From positions 606,501-670,500 of the forward strand of contig JACVVK020000088.1 in NCBI GenBank assembly GCA_018292915.2: 64,000 nt of DNA. The letters run 5' to 3'. The number at the start of each line of letters is the position of its first letter. The stretch's first letter is position 1. This DNA comes from Batillaria attramentaria. Lineage: Eukaryota; Mollusca; Gastropoda; Batillariidae. A program made the translations under genes and the position numbers. Below the pieces are notes generated by a model that worked only from the letters and a program-made list of their open reading frames with translations, was not told where the DNA came from and ran no database searches. Shown here in pieces: positions 37,144 to 47,370 of the stretch.

Positions 37144-37744
37144 CATCCCCGTACCGGGGGCCGAATCGTTAACACTAGGCCCCCGCAACCACGGCCAAGT
37201 CGGGCTAACCGAGACCGAGCCGAGATAAGTATAAGCTAAGAAGGAAAAACATTAAAATACTCGGTGACAAGGAAAGTGGACAGTTGCGAACAACTTTGAG
37301 GTCCCCGTGCTATTTCACAATGTGCACAGAAGCGAGGAATTCTGTCAAATTCACCGGCACAGTGAATTTTTAGCATGGCTCGGAGATTATTGTGCGTGGG
37401 AGTGATTTCCCTTGAAAACAAAAGCAGACGTTTTTTTCCCAGGGGAATTTCGGTCACACCTGTCAACAACATTGTCTCCTCCAAAACCAGGGTACGGTAT
37501 TATTTTGTTATGCTAACAACATTATACAGCTTAGCGAGGCGTTTCCAAATAATTAAGTGCTCTTGAACATTATGCAGCACAAAATTAACGTCTGCTGTAA
37601 AGGACGTTAAACACCCAAACACCCACGTACTTTCTCTTTCGTGTGGTTTACAAATAAAGCTGATGAGCATTATTGAGAACGGAAAACTGATAAACGGTAA
37701 AGCATCAGAGCTGGTTCTGAAATCTGTCCTGCAAAGGTATAAGT

Positions 37745-37775
<31 letters not shown>

Positions 37776-39060
37776 AATTTATTTATTTAATTTAATGGTC
37801 ATAACCAACTGACACTATAGGAAAGACATTGCCGGCGCGGGAGAGATAAAACTTGATGCAGCTACAAAGAAACTGCCTCAACGTTCATCTTTTCTGTTAT
37901 TAATGCCCCGGCGAAACCAAAGACAATATGTCATACCTGTAGCGTTCTCAGAGAGCGTTGTCAGCTGTTTGTAAACCACGTGAAAGATAAAGTACAGGCG
38001 TACAGCAGAGGGGTGGGTGTTCGGGTGTTTAACGTTCTTTACGGCAGACTTTAATTTCGCGCTGCATAACGTTCAAGAGCACTTGATTATTTGGAAACGC
38101 CTTGCTAAGCTGTATAATGTGAGCATTACAAAATAATACCGTACCCTGGTTTTAGTTTCTTTGTAGCTGCATCAAGTTTTATCTCTCCGGCGTCGGTAAC
38201 GTCATTCCTTTATGTCAATTGGTGCGTCTTTGCTAATTGATTCTAAACTTCAGTCATTGCTTACTACATAGCATTTTCTACCTATCTCTAAATGTGCCTT
38301 CGTAGCTGCTGACAGTGACTTTCTTAATTATCGCCTGTTCACAGGATCATTTATACTCTTATCTTTTCGTCAGCTTCACAGCAAGCAAAGATCCTCGTAT
38401 ATGGCAAGATGGTTATGATAATATAATTGTTTTCTCTCTCTCTTTAGTATGTATACCTTTGCAGGACAGCTTTCGGAACCGATTCTGATGCTCTAGGCCT
38501 ACCGATTATCAGTTTTCCGAGTCAATTCTCATTAGGGGCCATCAGCTTTATTTGTAAACTACACGAAAGAGAAAGTACGTGGGTGTTTGGGTGTTTAACG
38601 TCCTTTACAGCAGACGTTAATTTCGCGCTGCATAATGTTCAAGAGCACTTAATTATTTGGAAACGCCTCGCTAAGCTGTATAATGTTGTTAGCATAACAA
38701 AATAATACCCTACCCTGATTTTGGAGGAGACGATGTTGTTGACAGGTGTGACCGAAATTCCCCCGGGAAAAAACGTCTGCTTTTGTTTTCAAGGGAAATC
38801 ACTCCCACGCACAATAATCTCCGAGCCATGCTAAAAATTCACTGTGCCGGTGAATTTAACAGAATTCCTCGCTTCTGTGCACACTGTGAAATAGCACGGG
38901 GGCCTTAAAGTTGTTCGCAACTGTCCACTTTCCTTGTCACCGAGTATTTTAATGTTTTTCCTTCTTAGCTATTACTTATCTCGGCTCGGTCTCGGTTAGC
39001 CCGACTTGGCCGTGGTTGCGGGGGCCTAGTGTTAACGATTCGGCCCCCGGTACGGGGATG
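37144..39060. mobile_element. Foldback (MULE-like) element, 1917 bp, 9-bp target duplication
   Basis: It begins CATCCCCGTACCGGGGGCC and ends with the reverse complement. It is flanked by ATCCCATCA at 37135-37143 and 39061-39069, and the same 9 bases occur once at the uninterrupted site near 36458. The inverted arms run from 37144 to about 37750 and from about 38450 to 39060, so they are ~610 bases each with scattered mismatches and small indels. An AG tract (37747-37774) and a TC tract (near 38433) cap the arm tips. No transposase is encoded. A 9-bp duplication with long arms fits the Mutator/MULE superfamily, but without a transposase that is inference; Merlin-type elements can also make 8-9-bp duplications. 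Confidence 0.88.
38005..38200. repeat. Internal third copy of the arm sequence inside the foldback element
   Basis: GTGGGTGTTCGGGTGTTTAACG through TAATACCGTACCCTGG repeats the right-arm segment (38579-38718) in the same orientation. The adjoining TTCTTTGTAGCTGCATC and AGTTTTATCTCTCC are the inverse of 37842-37873. The element therefore contains a shorter palindrome nested in the main one, as if one foldback copy had inserted in or recombined with another. Confidence 0.75.
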
Positions 39061-39069
39061 ATCCCATCA

Positions 39070-39600
39070 GTGAGACAACCCTTCCGGCCAAGATAGTCGT
39101 GATCAACAAATGATATCAGATTTTTATCCTGAAGTTCATCAAGAACTTGAGCATTGAAAAGTTCTCTTTTTGCTTTTAGTTCAGGTCTAGTAGATGGTGC
39201 AACTCTCGATATTACGATCGGAGTGCGCGGGTATCTGTTGGACAGACTGCTTGATGTGTTTGCAGATTCAGTTTTTAGATTGTTTACACCCGTGTGTAAA
39301 AGGATGGCTGCAGGAGTGGTATCATCTAAAATGGCTTTGTCTGCGTCCTCTATTTTGGCAGCTGGCTTCATCATCACTTTCAAGCCGTAGGATGATCCCA
39401 AGCGATTAGGGTCAATGCCTCGGAGGACCGAGTCATGTATGATCACAACAGACGGGCCTGGGGTTTCATAATCACAACCATGAGTTGTTTTTGCAGGTTT
39501 CTTCGAACTCCCACTGCTTGGATCATGGTTCCTATTGACCTTACCGCCTCTGCTTGTTGGCTCTATTTTGTTTTCTAGAATGAAGTCTTTCAGCGTCTGA
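39070..39600 (-). pseudogene. CR1-like ORF1, N-terminal part of the SGNH esterase domain
   Basis: Minus-strand frame with SGNH-hydrolase blocks in order: VVIIHDSVLRGID (nucleophile Ser in a degenerate GDS block), HTGVNNLKT (GxND-like block with Asn), then SRVAPSTRPEL. The Asp-His block follows across the inserted foldback element. Esterase domains in ORF1 of CR1-like LINEs are established; their role in retrotransposition is not clear. About 22 bases are missing relative to 36221-36487 (within SANTSS...LSNRYP). The upstream edge at ~39600 fuses directly to BEL/Pao reverse transcriptase sequence, so the ORF1 N-terminus is absent. Confidence 0.82.
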
Positions 39601-40198
39601 AGTCTGTGACAGCGAACGAGGAGCATACTTTCTTGGGATCTCCAGTGATTTGAGTGATTGCAAGGATTGTCTCCAATTCTGCCATTCTTCCTGACGAGTC
39701 AGAGGTAGGATTTCATCCCAGTTTCTTCCGTCTGGAGCTATTTCTCGCAGAAGAATTTTTCCGGCGATGACGGCGGGAGCTAAGAAGCCCAGAGGGTCGT
39801 ATACACTATTCAATGTTGACAGCAAACCTCTGCGTGTGAATGGTGCGTCGCCGAACTGTAAGTTGATGAGGAAGGAATCTGTGTTGAGGTTCCAGTCAAG
39901 ACCCAAGCACTTGTGAACCGGAAGGACCGTCGAACCATCCGAGAGGTCCAGTGACTGAAGGTCTTCGCTGAGGTCTTCTTTCGGGAAGGCTTGTAAAATT
40001 TCACGATCGCTGGAAACTATCTTGTGAAGCCTAATCTTCCCGTTTTGCATCAGATCTGTTTTGGCGCGTTCCACAAGACTAACAGCGTCTTCCTTACGAG
40101 GCAGAGAAGTCACGCCGTCGTCGACGTAGAAGTCTTCCTCAACATACGTCTTCGTCGCTGGAAGCCACGGCTTTCCTCAGACCGTACGTTGCTACAGC
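39601..40198 (-). pseudogene. BEL/Pao reverse transcriptase, C-terminal part
   Basis: Minus-strand pieces of a Pao-type polymerase. The catalytic FYVDD box lies near 40101-40115. Downstream are LPVHKCLGLDWN, STLNSVYDPLGFLAP and WDEILP, the conserved order of Pao-family RT and connection regions. A frameshift lies near 40143 between the Tyr-Gly-Leu motif region and the YVDD box. The sequence stops near 39600, where RNase H should begin, and integrase and the 3' LTR are missing. On the high-coordinate side it is cut at 40198 by the inserted transposon. It cannot be functional. Confidence 0.88.
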
Positions 40199-41100
40199 GG
40201 GGGACCTATGCATGGACACAACCTTCCGTAGGCACAGCCTAAACGCCAAGTCTCAGACTTGGCAGTCTCGGTCTAAATTTCTCGCGCAACCGCTATGCAT
40301 GGACGCGGACAACAGCCCAGACAACCAAGTCTCAGACTTGAAGTCGGCCTACGTGACGTCATCTGCTTTATCTAAATTTAGAGTGTGGGATTCCGGTATT
40401 CCCCAGCCAATTGTGAGAGTACGCATGCGCATGTGTTCAACGAGACAGCCCAGTGCCGCGGGAAAGGAACAGCCAGCGGGATGCCTTACGCAATACACAC
40501 CGCGCGCGGGCGGTCAGTCGGCCGGTACATGTGGCAGACCCAACCCACCACGCGGCACTGTGCATCAGTTTCTGCGAGTCAAGTTGAACCTCGGGCCGGA
40601 CTCAGACGTAAAAATACTGAACAACAGAAATAAAGGGGAATATTGCTTACGGAATGGATGACATACTCCCATTTCACCTCTCAAGGAAGGTGAGCAAACT
40701 AAATGCAGAAATCTTTAGACTGGTGAGACTGGCACAGCGCAGGTCACAGTGACATGCTGACCGGATCGACTGAGCCACTGATGAGAGTGCCATGTAAAAC
40801 AGTACACACCAAAGACACTCGCAGTATAGTACATATACCCGTAAAACACGATCTAGGCCTTGGCATAGTCGAATGAAACTCCACAACACCGAAAAACGCC
40901 ATGCTGATTGTCGTTTAGGCCGAGCCTACGGCATTTAGGCCGCCGATTTCGCGTGACTAAATCGGGGCTGTTTAGGCTGCCGTTTAGACCCTGACTACCC
41001 CGTTGTCTGTGTCCATGCATACCGATTTCCGAGATTTAGTCAGAGCCTACGAATTTAGGCAGGGCCTACGCGTTTAGGTCGTGTCCATGCATAGGTCCCC
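40199..41100. mobile_element. Non-autonomous DNA transposon with doubled termini, inside the BEL/Pao RT
   Basis: Terminal inverted repeats GGGGACCTATGCATGGACAC (40200-40219) and the exact reverse complement (41081-41100). A second copy of the tip lies inside each end: CTATGCATGGAC at 40293-40304 and GTGTCCATGCAT at 41009-41020. Between them are many subterminal CGTAGGC and CCTAAA motifs. The RT reading frame resumes cleanly on the far side, so both borders are fixed. Apart from two extra G at the left border there is no perfect target duplication; a decayed 3-4-bp one (CAGG/CGG) is possible. No transposase is encoded, and I cannot assign a superfamily. Confidence 0.85.
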
Positions 41101-42079
41101 AGGTGACGGACTGTTCCCAAAAACATGGACAGTCATTCTGTACTCGACCAACAGGTTGTCGAAGTCGTCTCGTACCAGAAAAATCTGAGAAAATCTCTGT
41201 GATCCTCTCTAACCCGGAACTGGTAAAACATCTGTTCTATGTCTGCCATGATCGGGTGCTCGTCTCTCCTGAAACGTAGAAGAACTCCAATCAAACTGTT
41301 CGTCAGGAGAGTAACAAACTGTTCCAAGAGACCTCGTGATAGGTCGCGGACGAGTCAAACACTCCTCTAATCTTGTCTGGTTTCTGGGGATGATAGACTC
41401 CGAAAAGCGGAAGGTACCAGCAACTTTCTTCATTTTCAAGTGGTGGCGCTTCCTCTGCCGCTCCACTCTTCAAGACTTTGGTCATGAACTTGAAAAAATG
41501 CTCCCTTTTCGTGGGGTTCTGGCTCAACGAACGATGCAAGGCATGGGCTCGCTTTTTGGCTTCAGTCCTGTTGTTGAAACCTGGCTTTGCGTCTCTAAAG
41601 GGAAGAGGTGCGGTCCAACGACCATCATTCATCGTGAAGTTGGCGTCCATGAGGGTGACGAACTTCTTGTCTTCAACGGATAACCCCGGTTTCTCATCGT
41701 CCTTCGTCCTTTCAAAAACTGTTGTGCCGACACTGTCCATTTCCTTCACCTCAATGACGTTTTGACAGGGTTCAAACATCGATTCTCGTCCGCCACTGAA
41801 GACGTTCGTCTTGTTCACACAGACTACTGAAGGCTTGTGAACTTTGTTCAGGCATACTTCTCCTATTACTGCCCATCCCAAGACGTTGAGCGAAGGGTGC
41901 AGACGGTGGACCAACAATCTGTTCCATAACATGATGCGCTTGCGGCAGGTCTCGACCAATGAGGAGACCGATGCTGATGTATGGGTTGAACGGCGGAATG
42001 TGAGTGGCGATCGATTGTAGGTGCAAATGATTTTGAGCAACCTCTGGTGTGGGAATTTCGGAAGTATCTTGAGGGACAC
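41101..42079 (-). pseudogene. BEL/Pao protease end to reverse transcriptase N-terminal part
   Basis: Minus-strand frames with overlap and frameshifts. One contains a region between protease and RT, a run ending VLKSGAAEEAPP, and then WYLPLFGVYHPQKPDKIRGVFD, the N-terminal RT motif of Pao elements. Just downstream in another frame come LIGVLLRFRRDEHPIMADIEQMFYQF (RT motif A with its Asp) and the partner strand-finger segment. At least one frameshift lies between ~41300 and 41340. It ends at 41101 against the inserted transposon. Normally gag, protease and RT form one polyprotein; here they are in three frames. Confidence 0.85.
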
Positions 42080-43850
42080 TACATTCTAAGACCGTAGGGA
42101 GATTCATTGTTGTACGTTCATCGAGGGACTGCACCCGTAGACCTACAGCCTTGCGTCCACTGGTCATTTTCGTCCCTGCACATGACGACAGTTGATAAGC
42201 GCACTCTTCAGACTTCACTCCTAGCTGATCCAGCAGCTCTGTAGATGCCAACGAACGATTGCTCTGATCATCTAAAATTGCGTAGGTTAAAGCGCTGCGG
42301 TCAGAGTTGTCTGCGTAGACTCGAGTGAGGATAATCTTGCCGCATGATCTGCTGCCGTTCGAGCAGACCAACGTACACTTAGCTGAGATGACGGCTTCAT
42401 CCTCCCCGCCGTGATCTCCAGGCTCAACAGGCGGGTTTCGCTGTTCGTTGTGCATCGTGGTGAGGTGACCCTTTTTGCACTTGCCACATTCCGGTTTTTG
42501 CCGACAGTTCTTCGCGTTGTGACCAGGCCGCAAACATTTGAAGCACAAGCGGTTTTCTTTGAGGAACTTCAGTTTCTCTCCCCACTCTTTTGCCCTGAAG
42601 GTTTTACACATCTCCAGACTGTGTTGCGCCTTGTGAATAGGGCATCTGTCGCCTCTCTCTCCCTCGTGTACGTAGGATTTTTGATCACTTTTCTCTTCCT
42701 CTTGGACATCTGATTTTCGGCTAAACACCCTTTGACTGACAGTCTGCTCTTTTTTGGAGACTTCGGGTTGGAATTGGAAGGCTGGGTCATTAGACAGCTT
42801 GCACATTTGCCGCATGAATGTTACAAGAAATGAGAAGGGAGGAAAAGAAACCTGATGTTCCTCTTTGTATCTCGCTGTTTGAGAGATCCACTTTTGACGC
42901 AGAGAATGAGGCAGTTTGCGGATGATCGTGTTCACACCAGTAGATGAGTCATACACTGCAAACAGTGGCGAGAGGTTGGGGTTTTCTTTAGCTGACTGAA
43001 TCTCATCTAAAATGTCACACAAATCATACAACTTCTTGTTGTCTTTGTTGGTTAGCGTGGGAAAATTCTCCACCTTGGCCTTGAGGCAGGCTTCCACCAT
43101 CTCTGGATAGCTATATCTGTCTTTTAGTCGTTCCCACAGAAGGTCCAAGCCTCTTGCTGGGTTGGTGGCGTTTGATGCGCGCAAGGACTGTGCATACTTT
43201 GTGGACTCTGGTCCGAGATATTTGATGAGTAGGTCAAACTCTTCTTGGGGAGAAGCTTTAAGTTCTCTTGTCACACTGAGGAAGCTACTCTTCCATACTT
43301 CAAAGTTTTCTGGTTTTTCATTAAAGTGTGTAAGACGTGAGAGAAGCAGGTCTTTCCTCAAGAACATTGTAGCGAGGGTTTCGGTAGAGTCACCTCTGTG
43401 ATAGATCTCTTCTTGTTGTCTTATGTTCTGGTCCAGAGACAGACTGGGTTTGATCAAAAACCTTCGCGCTAACGGACAAGTTTGACGCGACATTGACTGG
43501 TTGCTGTTGAAGCTTGGCAACATAACTAACCGTCTCAGAACGACTGTCAGCATGTGGTAATAGTGGATGATGGCGGAAGCGCTTGCGATAGATCTATTTT
43601 CTGCTTCAAGCACTGCAGCTTCGGCGTCCGCAGCGGCAGCTTCTTTCTCTTCTTCTAACACTGCGAGCTCAGCTTCTACGTCACTTTTCTGACGTTCTAC
43701 CTGTGCCTCATTGACTTTCTTTTGCTCCAACAGCTCTGCTTGCCGTTTTCTCAGTTCAAGTTCTTTGCGGGCGAAGGCTGCCCTGGCCTTTGAGGCTTCT
43801 GCCTTGGCTCGTTTCCTAGCTGCATAACTGCTAGTTTGTGAGACTCCTGG
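41772..43850 (-). pseudogene. BEL/Pao gag and protease (longest frame 652 aa)
   Basis: Order along the minus strand: an Ala/Glu/Lys-rich coiled coil (43600-43850, repeated EAELAVLEEEKEAAAAD-like heptads); a DUF1759-like gag core (about residues 125-330, LTHFNEKPENFEVWKSSF, LDLLWERLKDRYSYPE); a CPIHKAQHSLEMC pre-knuckle; two zinc knuckles near residues 398-430 (CFKCLRPGHNAKNC and CGKCKKGH); and a retropepsin-like DUF1758 protease with AILDDQSNRSLAS near residue 485. The frame opens at 43730, but the coiled coil begins further upstream in another frame. The protein would package element RNA in the cytoplasm. It is long and well preserved, yet the element as a whole is defective. Confidence 0.9.
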
Positions 43851-44016
43851 AATTAGATCTGGTTTCTGCCATCATGTTCAAGGCATCTAAAGTTTCTTTG
43901 TATTTGCTTTCTTTCAGCTCATCATTACTGAATAGTGACGGAGATCTACAACGCTTATATCACTGTTGCACTGCACAGGAAAATCTTTGAAGTCAGAAGC
44001 TTTTGTTGAATATGAC
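43851..44016 (-). pseudogene. Degenerate BEL/Pao gag segment
   Basis: Lies between the gag N-terminal piece and the coiled coil. No frame stays open across it, though short stretches resembling ELKESKYKETLDALN suggest it once coded for the linking helix. Indels here separate the two gag pieces. Confidence 0.5.
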
Positions 44017-44232
44017 TTAGTGAATATGACTAAAACAAGATTCTAGCTCTTGCTGTAGCGCTAACGCATCTTCAGGCGTTGACACAGATACACTCTTCTC
44101 TAATAACTTATCCAGCTGATCGCGAGCTGGCAGGTAGTTTGCCAAGTGTGCGTCTCTATTTTGTTCATATAATTCTGTTCCTTTTTCTGTGAGGGTACGT
44201 AACCGTTTTTCAGAAGGGTTAGACTGAGACAT
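44017..44232 (-). pseudogene. BEL/Pao gag N-terminus (71 aa)
   Basis: Starts MSQSNPSEKRLRTLTEKG and continues with a charged helix (YEQNRDAHLANYLPARDQLDKLLEKS). The start and helix composition match the beginning of gag in BEL/Pao elements of marine invertebrates as I know them. The ATG at 44232 is the first after a stretch without coding features, so this is probably the true gag start. The frame ends at 44017 before reaching the coiled coil. Confidence 0.7.
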
Positions 44233-44859
44233 GGTGTGTATGAATACTCCCTGTTTGCATGGCTATCGAAAAACCAGGAAGCAGGCGGGCGGTTGGGACA
44301 ACCTCGACGTTCGTTAGACAGTAGGTAGGAAGCGGGCAGCTGGAACAGCTGTGACGTTCACCGGACAGCAAACCAGGAACGTGAAGACTCAGGAGCCTGA
44401 CGCTGTACATTTTTTTCACTCTGCTGTTTTCACGTATTGCACCAATCCCAGATTAGCCAAAACAGTGTACAGTGAGTGTCACCGGCAGTTTTATTACAGA
44501 AGTGCCATAAAAAGCCATAAGGTGAAAAACTGAAAACAAACAATAAACCCTCATAAGGAAAACGTTCACCTTCAGCTTTTCAATAATAAAAACAAACAAA
44601 CGAACCAACCAAAACTGACACTTGTCATTTCACACAACATTGGTATTTTAGATCAAATAAAATCATCAAAGTAACTCTTGACAGCGTAATCAATGACGTA
44701 AACATCCATAAAATCATTTCTAATAGACTAAAAATTAAAACTTACAATGTGTGCAGCTGTCAGATCCAAACTACTGAAAACGAATTACCGTGGCCAACTT
44801 GGCCAGACCAGAACGTCAGTTAAAAAAAAAAAAAAAAACAGATACGAGGTTTACAAATA
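44233..44859. other. Unassigned sequence upstream of gag
   Basis: If the BEL/Pao 5' LTR and leader survive they should lie here on the minus strand, but with no second LTR in the window the borders cannot be set. The short repeats GACGTTC(A/G) and ACCAGGAA(G/C) recur near 44270-44385. No gene seen. Confidence 0.4.
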
Positions 44860-45055
44860 CAGTACTCCTCGCTTAAGGTGACCCCCCACGGGACCAAAAA
44901 AATTCTTGATCTTATCCGAGGGGCACCCTAAACAGTCCTCTGATAAGATCAACTACCAGTAAAAAAACTTGATCTTATCCGAGGAGCTCAATATTTGGCG
45001 ATTTTGTCATTTTTTCACATTTTAGACCGAAAGACTTTCCGCCAAAATATGTAAT

Positions 45056-45059
<4 letters not shown>

Positions 45060-45118
<59 letters not shown>

Positions 45119-45126
45119 GCGCGCAC
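45060..45126. repeat. (AC)n followed by (GC)n microsatellite
   Basis: About 22 AC dinucleotides run directly into ~11 GC dinucleotides. Alternating purine-pyrimidine of this kind can adopt left-handed DNA. The frames through it are artefacts of the repeat. Confidence 0.95.
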
Positions 45127-45189
45127 GTAAGCACAAACGAACGCAAATGCATATACCCCCCCCCCTTTTTTTTTCCGAACCCTGTGGAT

Positions 45190-45205
45190 CCCCCCCCCCC
45201 CCCCC
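45190..45205. repeat. Poly-C tract
   Basis: One of several C or G homopolymers; others lie at about 45350-45361, 45559-45573, 47351-47372, 49448-49469, 51085-51098 and 52030-52042. These are both unstable and error-prone positions, and the last one breaks a LINE reading frame. Confidence 0.9.
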
Positions 45206-45914
45206 GGCGCTGATGCCAAGCCCCCTCCAAAGTCCAAACATCTTGCCCCTGTTACATGGTTGAGGGATGGTTGCACTGATGTTTCGTGAACTGCAAAAGT
45301 ACTTCAACTTGCCTTCCGACTAAGCCTAGAAAGTAACCAGGTCTCTCGCTCCCCCCCCCCCTCCCTCCCTCTCTAACAACATAAGTATCACCACCACCAT
45401 CATATCACCACATTGCTCCCTGCATTGCAGCTCTTATCTCTTTCACAAAGATTGTACCAATTTCTAGATCTAAAAGGACCCTGAACGAAATAAGAAATCT
45501 TTTGTAAGTATACTCATCTGCGGTAAACTATCTTTATCGTCAGTTCATCAAAAACAAGCCCCCCCCCCCCCCCTCGCCCCTTCCAGTTTCCATTTTCAGT
45601 CTTTGGGTATCATCTCGTGGAATAAAAATGAAATAAAAATTCGTCTGTTTCGTCTTCACCTCGCAGTGCAAATCCGGGTGTTGTTTCCAAGGGAAGCCAC
45701 TCTCATCACATGGATTTCATCTTAACCGGTAGTCTTTTTCATTTGGGAACCAAAACGGGGGTGACGTAATCCGAGGATTTCCCTTATCCGAGGTGACGCT
45801 AAGCGAGGAATTCTGAATGGTACAAAGAAGGCTTTTGGCCGGGACCAACAACCTGATTGATCTTATCCGAGTTGTGACCTTAAACGGTAGTGACGTTAAA
45901 CGAGGACTACTGTA

Positions 45915-46721
45915 GTTGGGCACGGAAAAAGAGCGTCTGCTGCGTTTCCGGCACAGTGGACATTGGCTGTCACCCGTAGTTGGCCCCTGATGCGGTTTGC
46001 AGTGGTGGTTCGTAACGTCACGGCCTGTCTGACGATGAACCGGTCGATCCTGTCGGTCCAACGGGGCCGCCATCTTGGAGCCAGGAAAGTTCTCGACTTT
46101 TGTCGACATCAGGCAGTGAGCGTCGTTGGACTATCGTGTTGAAATGAAACATGGCTGAAAAAACGCTGGCTTATATGCCAATGTTGCTGAGGCCGAGAAA
46201 TTTAGCCCATTTTTCATGCTTTTTGTCTGTGTTTCGGCATGCCCTGCGCCGTCGCTGTGAATCTTGTGCGGGTAAATGTGCTGTGCAGGCAAACTGTCTA
46301 GTCGTCAGTGCGTATGCCAAGTTTGGTTGTCTGAGCTTAACGGGTTTCCGAGATGAGCGTATATTTGCCGATGTTTAGATAAACAAGATTTGCGCCACCG
46401 TCGCTCTGTACATCGCCTCTTTTGTTTGGACTTCTTAATATAATGTCATCCACGGAGCTGATGGACGTTCGTTACTCTTGTAATATCAGGTGCATGTTGG
46501 CGTAATGATTTTCGGAGTTTGGTATCGTACGTAGATTTTGAGGTTTAATTCTGACAGTCGAGGATACATTTTCAAAATATATATCTGATTTGAACTTGTC
46601 AATGTGCAGTGCTCTTAAGTCTCGAGAGGTCACTTAGTCGAAAAGGTGAGGTCGGTTACCGTGCACTCCCCCGGCGACTCTATTAGACCAGTTTAAAAAT
46701 GAACCTTGGGGTGTACTGAGC
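45915..46721. other. Unique-looking CpG-bearing stretch, possible host sequence
   Basis: I recognise no transposon here. It has a YY1-like site on the minus strand (AAGATGGCGGC, 46066-46076) and, 75 bases further, an ATG in good context (GAAACATGGC, 46151) opening a 75-codon frame to 46378. GCGGGTAAATG near 46268 could serve as a splice donor. The frame resembles nothing I know. It might be a first exon, but the evidence is weak. Confidence 0.35.
46066..46076 (-). promoter_or_regulatory. YY1-like motif
   Basis: Exact AAGATGGCGGC on the minus strand in a non-repeat stretch. YY1 sites of this form cluster at transcription starts in animals; whether this one is used is unknown. Confidence 0.35.
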
Positions 46722-47370
46722 ACATTAGATACATGCAGCTATCTGCAGCACCCTATACCGGGCCCTCATTGGTTGTTCAGATCACGTGGGTCAGACAGTA
46801 CTTCCGGTCGTCTGCTACAGGTGTGATGCTACTTGTACATTGGATGTTTACGAGTGCCAGTCATGCAGGGATAGTCCGGCAGTGTTGTGACATTAAAACC
46901 GCATGTACATGTACACACGGCCCACTGATAGATGTACATGTATGTGTTCAATATGTTTCTCTAAGCTCGGTATGTCAAATTACCATGTAGATCCAGCACA
47001 TATTCGAAAATTTGTCATGTTTCAGCTAGGTTTGGGTTTTTTTTTTTTTTCAGTGCAAGCATTTCTTGAAACCTTACACCTGTAGCATCTACACTCGCAT
47101 TCATTCAATGTGTGTTTTCTTTTGTAAACAGTATTTTTTGACACTGTTGTGTTGAGTGCTCTGTAACTGGCTGGCAGATTTAATTGAGGCCATAAATAAC
47201 TAGCCTAACTAGTCAGTTTCACCAGTGTATTTCTGTCCTTTGTTGTAAAATGTGTGTGTGTGCATTGAGTTTTATTTAAAGAAATGTGCCATACAAACAT
47301 TTATTCTTATTCTTATTATTAATTCAGTGGTCACTATGTTAATGGTTGTTCCCCCCCCCCCCCCCCCCCC

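Larger units (their letters stand above)
44860..45912. mobile_element. pogo/Tigger-type MITE, ~1.05 kb
   Basis: Left end CAGTACTCCTCGCTTAAG and right end, read inverted, CAGTAGTCCTCGTTTAACG. A TA dinucleotide flanks both ends (44858-44859 and 45913-45914). Subterminal GATCTTATCCGAGG motifs repeat at 44910, 44980 and, inverted or direct, at 45782-45870. CAGT-type tips, TA duplication and CTCG(C/T)TTAA are typical of the pogo/Tigger branch of Tc1/mariner. No transposase remains; the interior is simple repeats and low-complexity C tracts. Confidence 0.82.

Noticed and set aside
37144..39060. Inverted arms as an assembly fold-back artefact
   Set aside because: The arms differ at scattered positions and the element is bordered by an exact 9-bp target duplication with a known empty site.
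39070..39600. Host lipase or esterase gene
   Set aside because: The esterase domain is followed by a tight ORF1-ORF2 junction and LINE linker/RT sequence, as in CR1-like LINEs.
44975..45307. 110- and 84-codon frames rich in CV and AR dipeptides
   Set aside because: Translation of the AC/GC microsatellite and C tracts inside a MITE.
45717..46109. Minus-strand 130-codon frame
   Set aside because: Spans the border of the pogo MITE and has no motif; likely chance.
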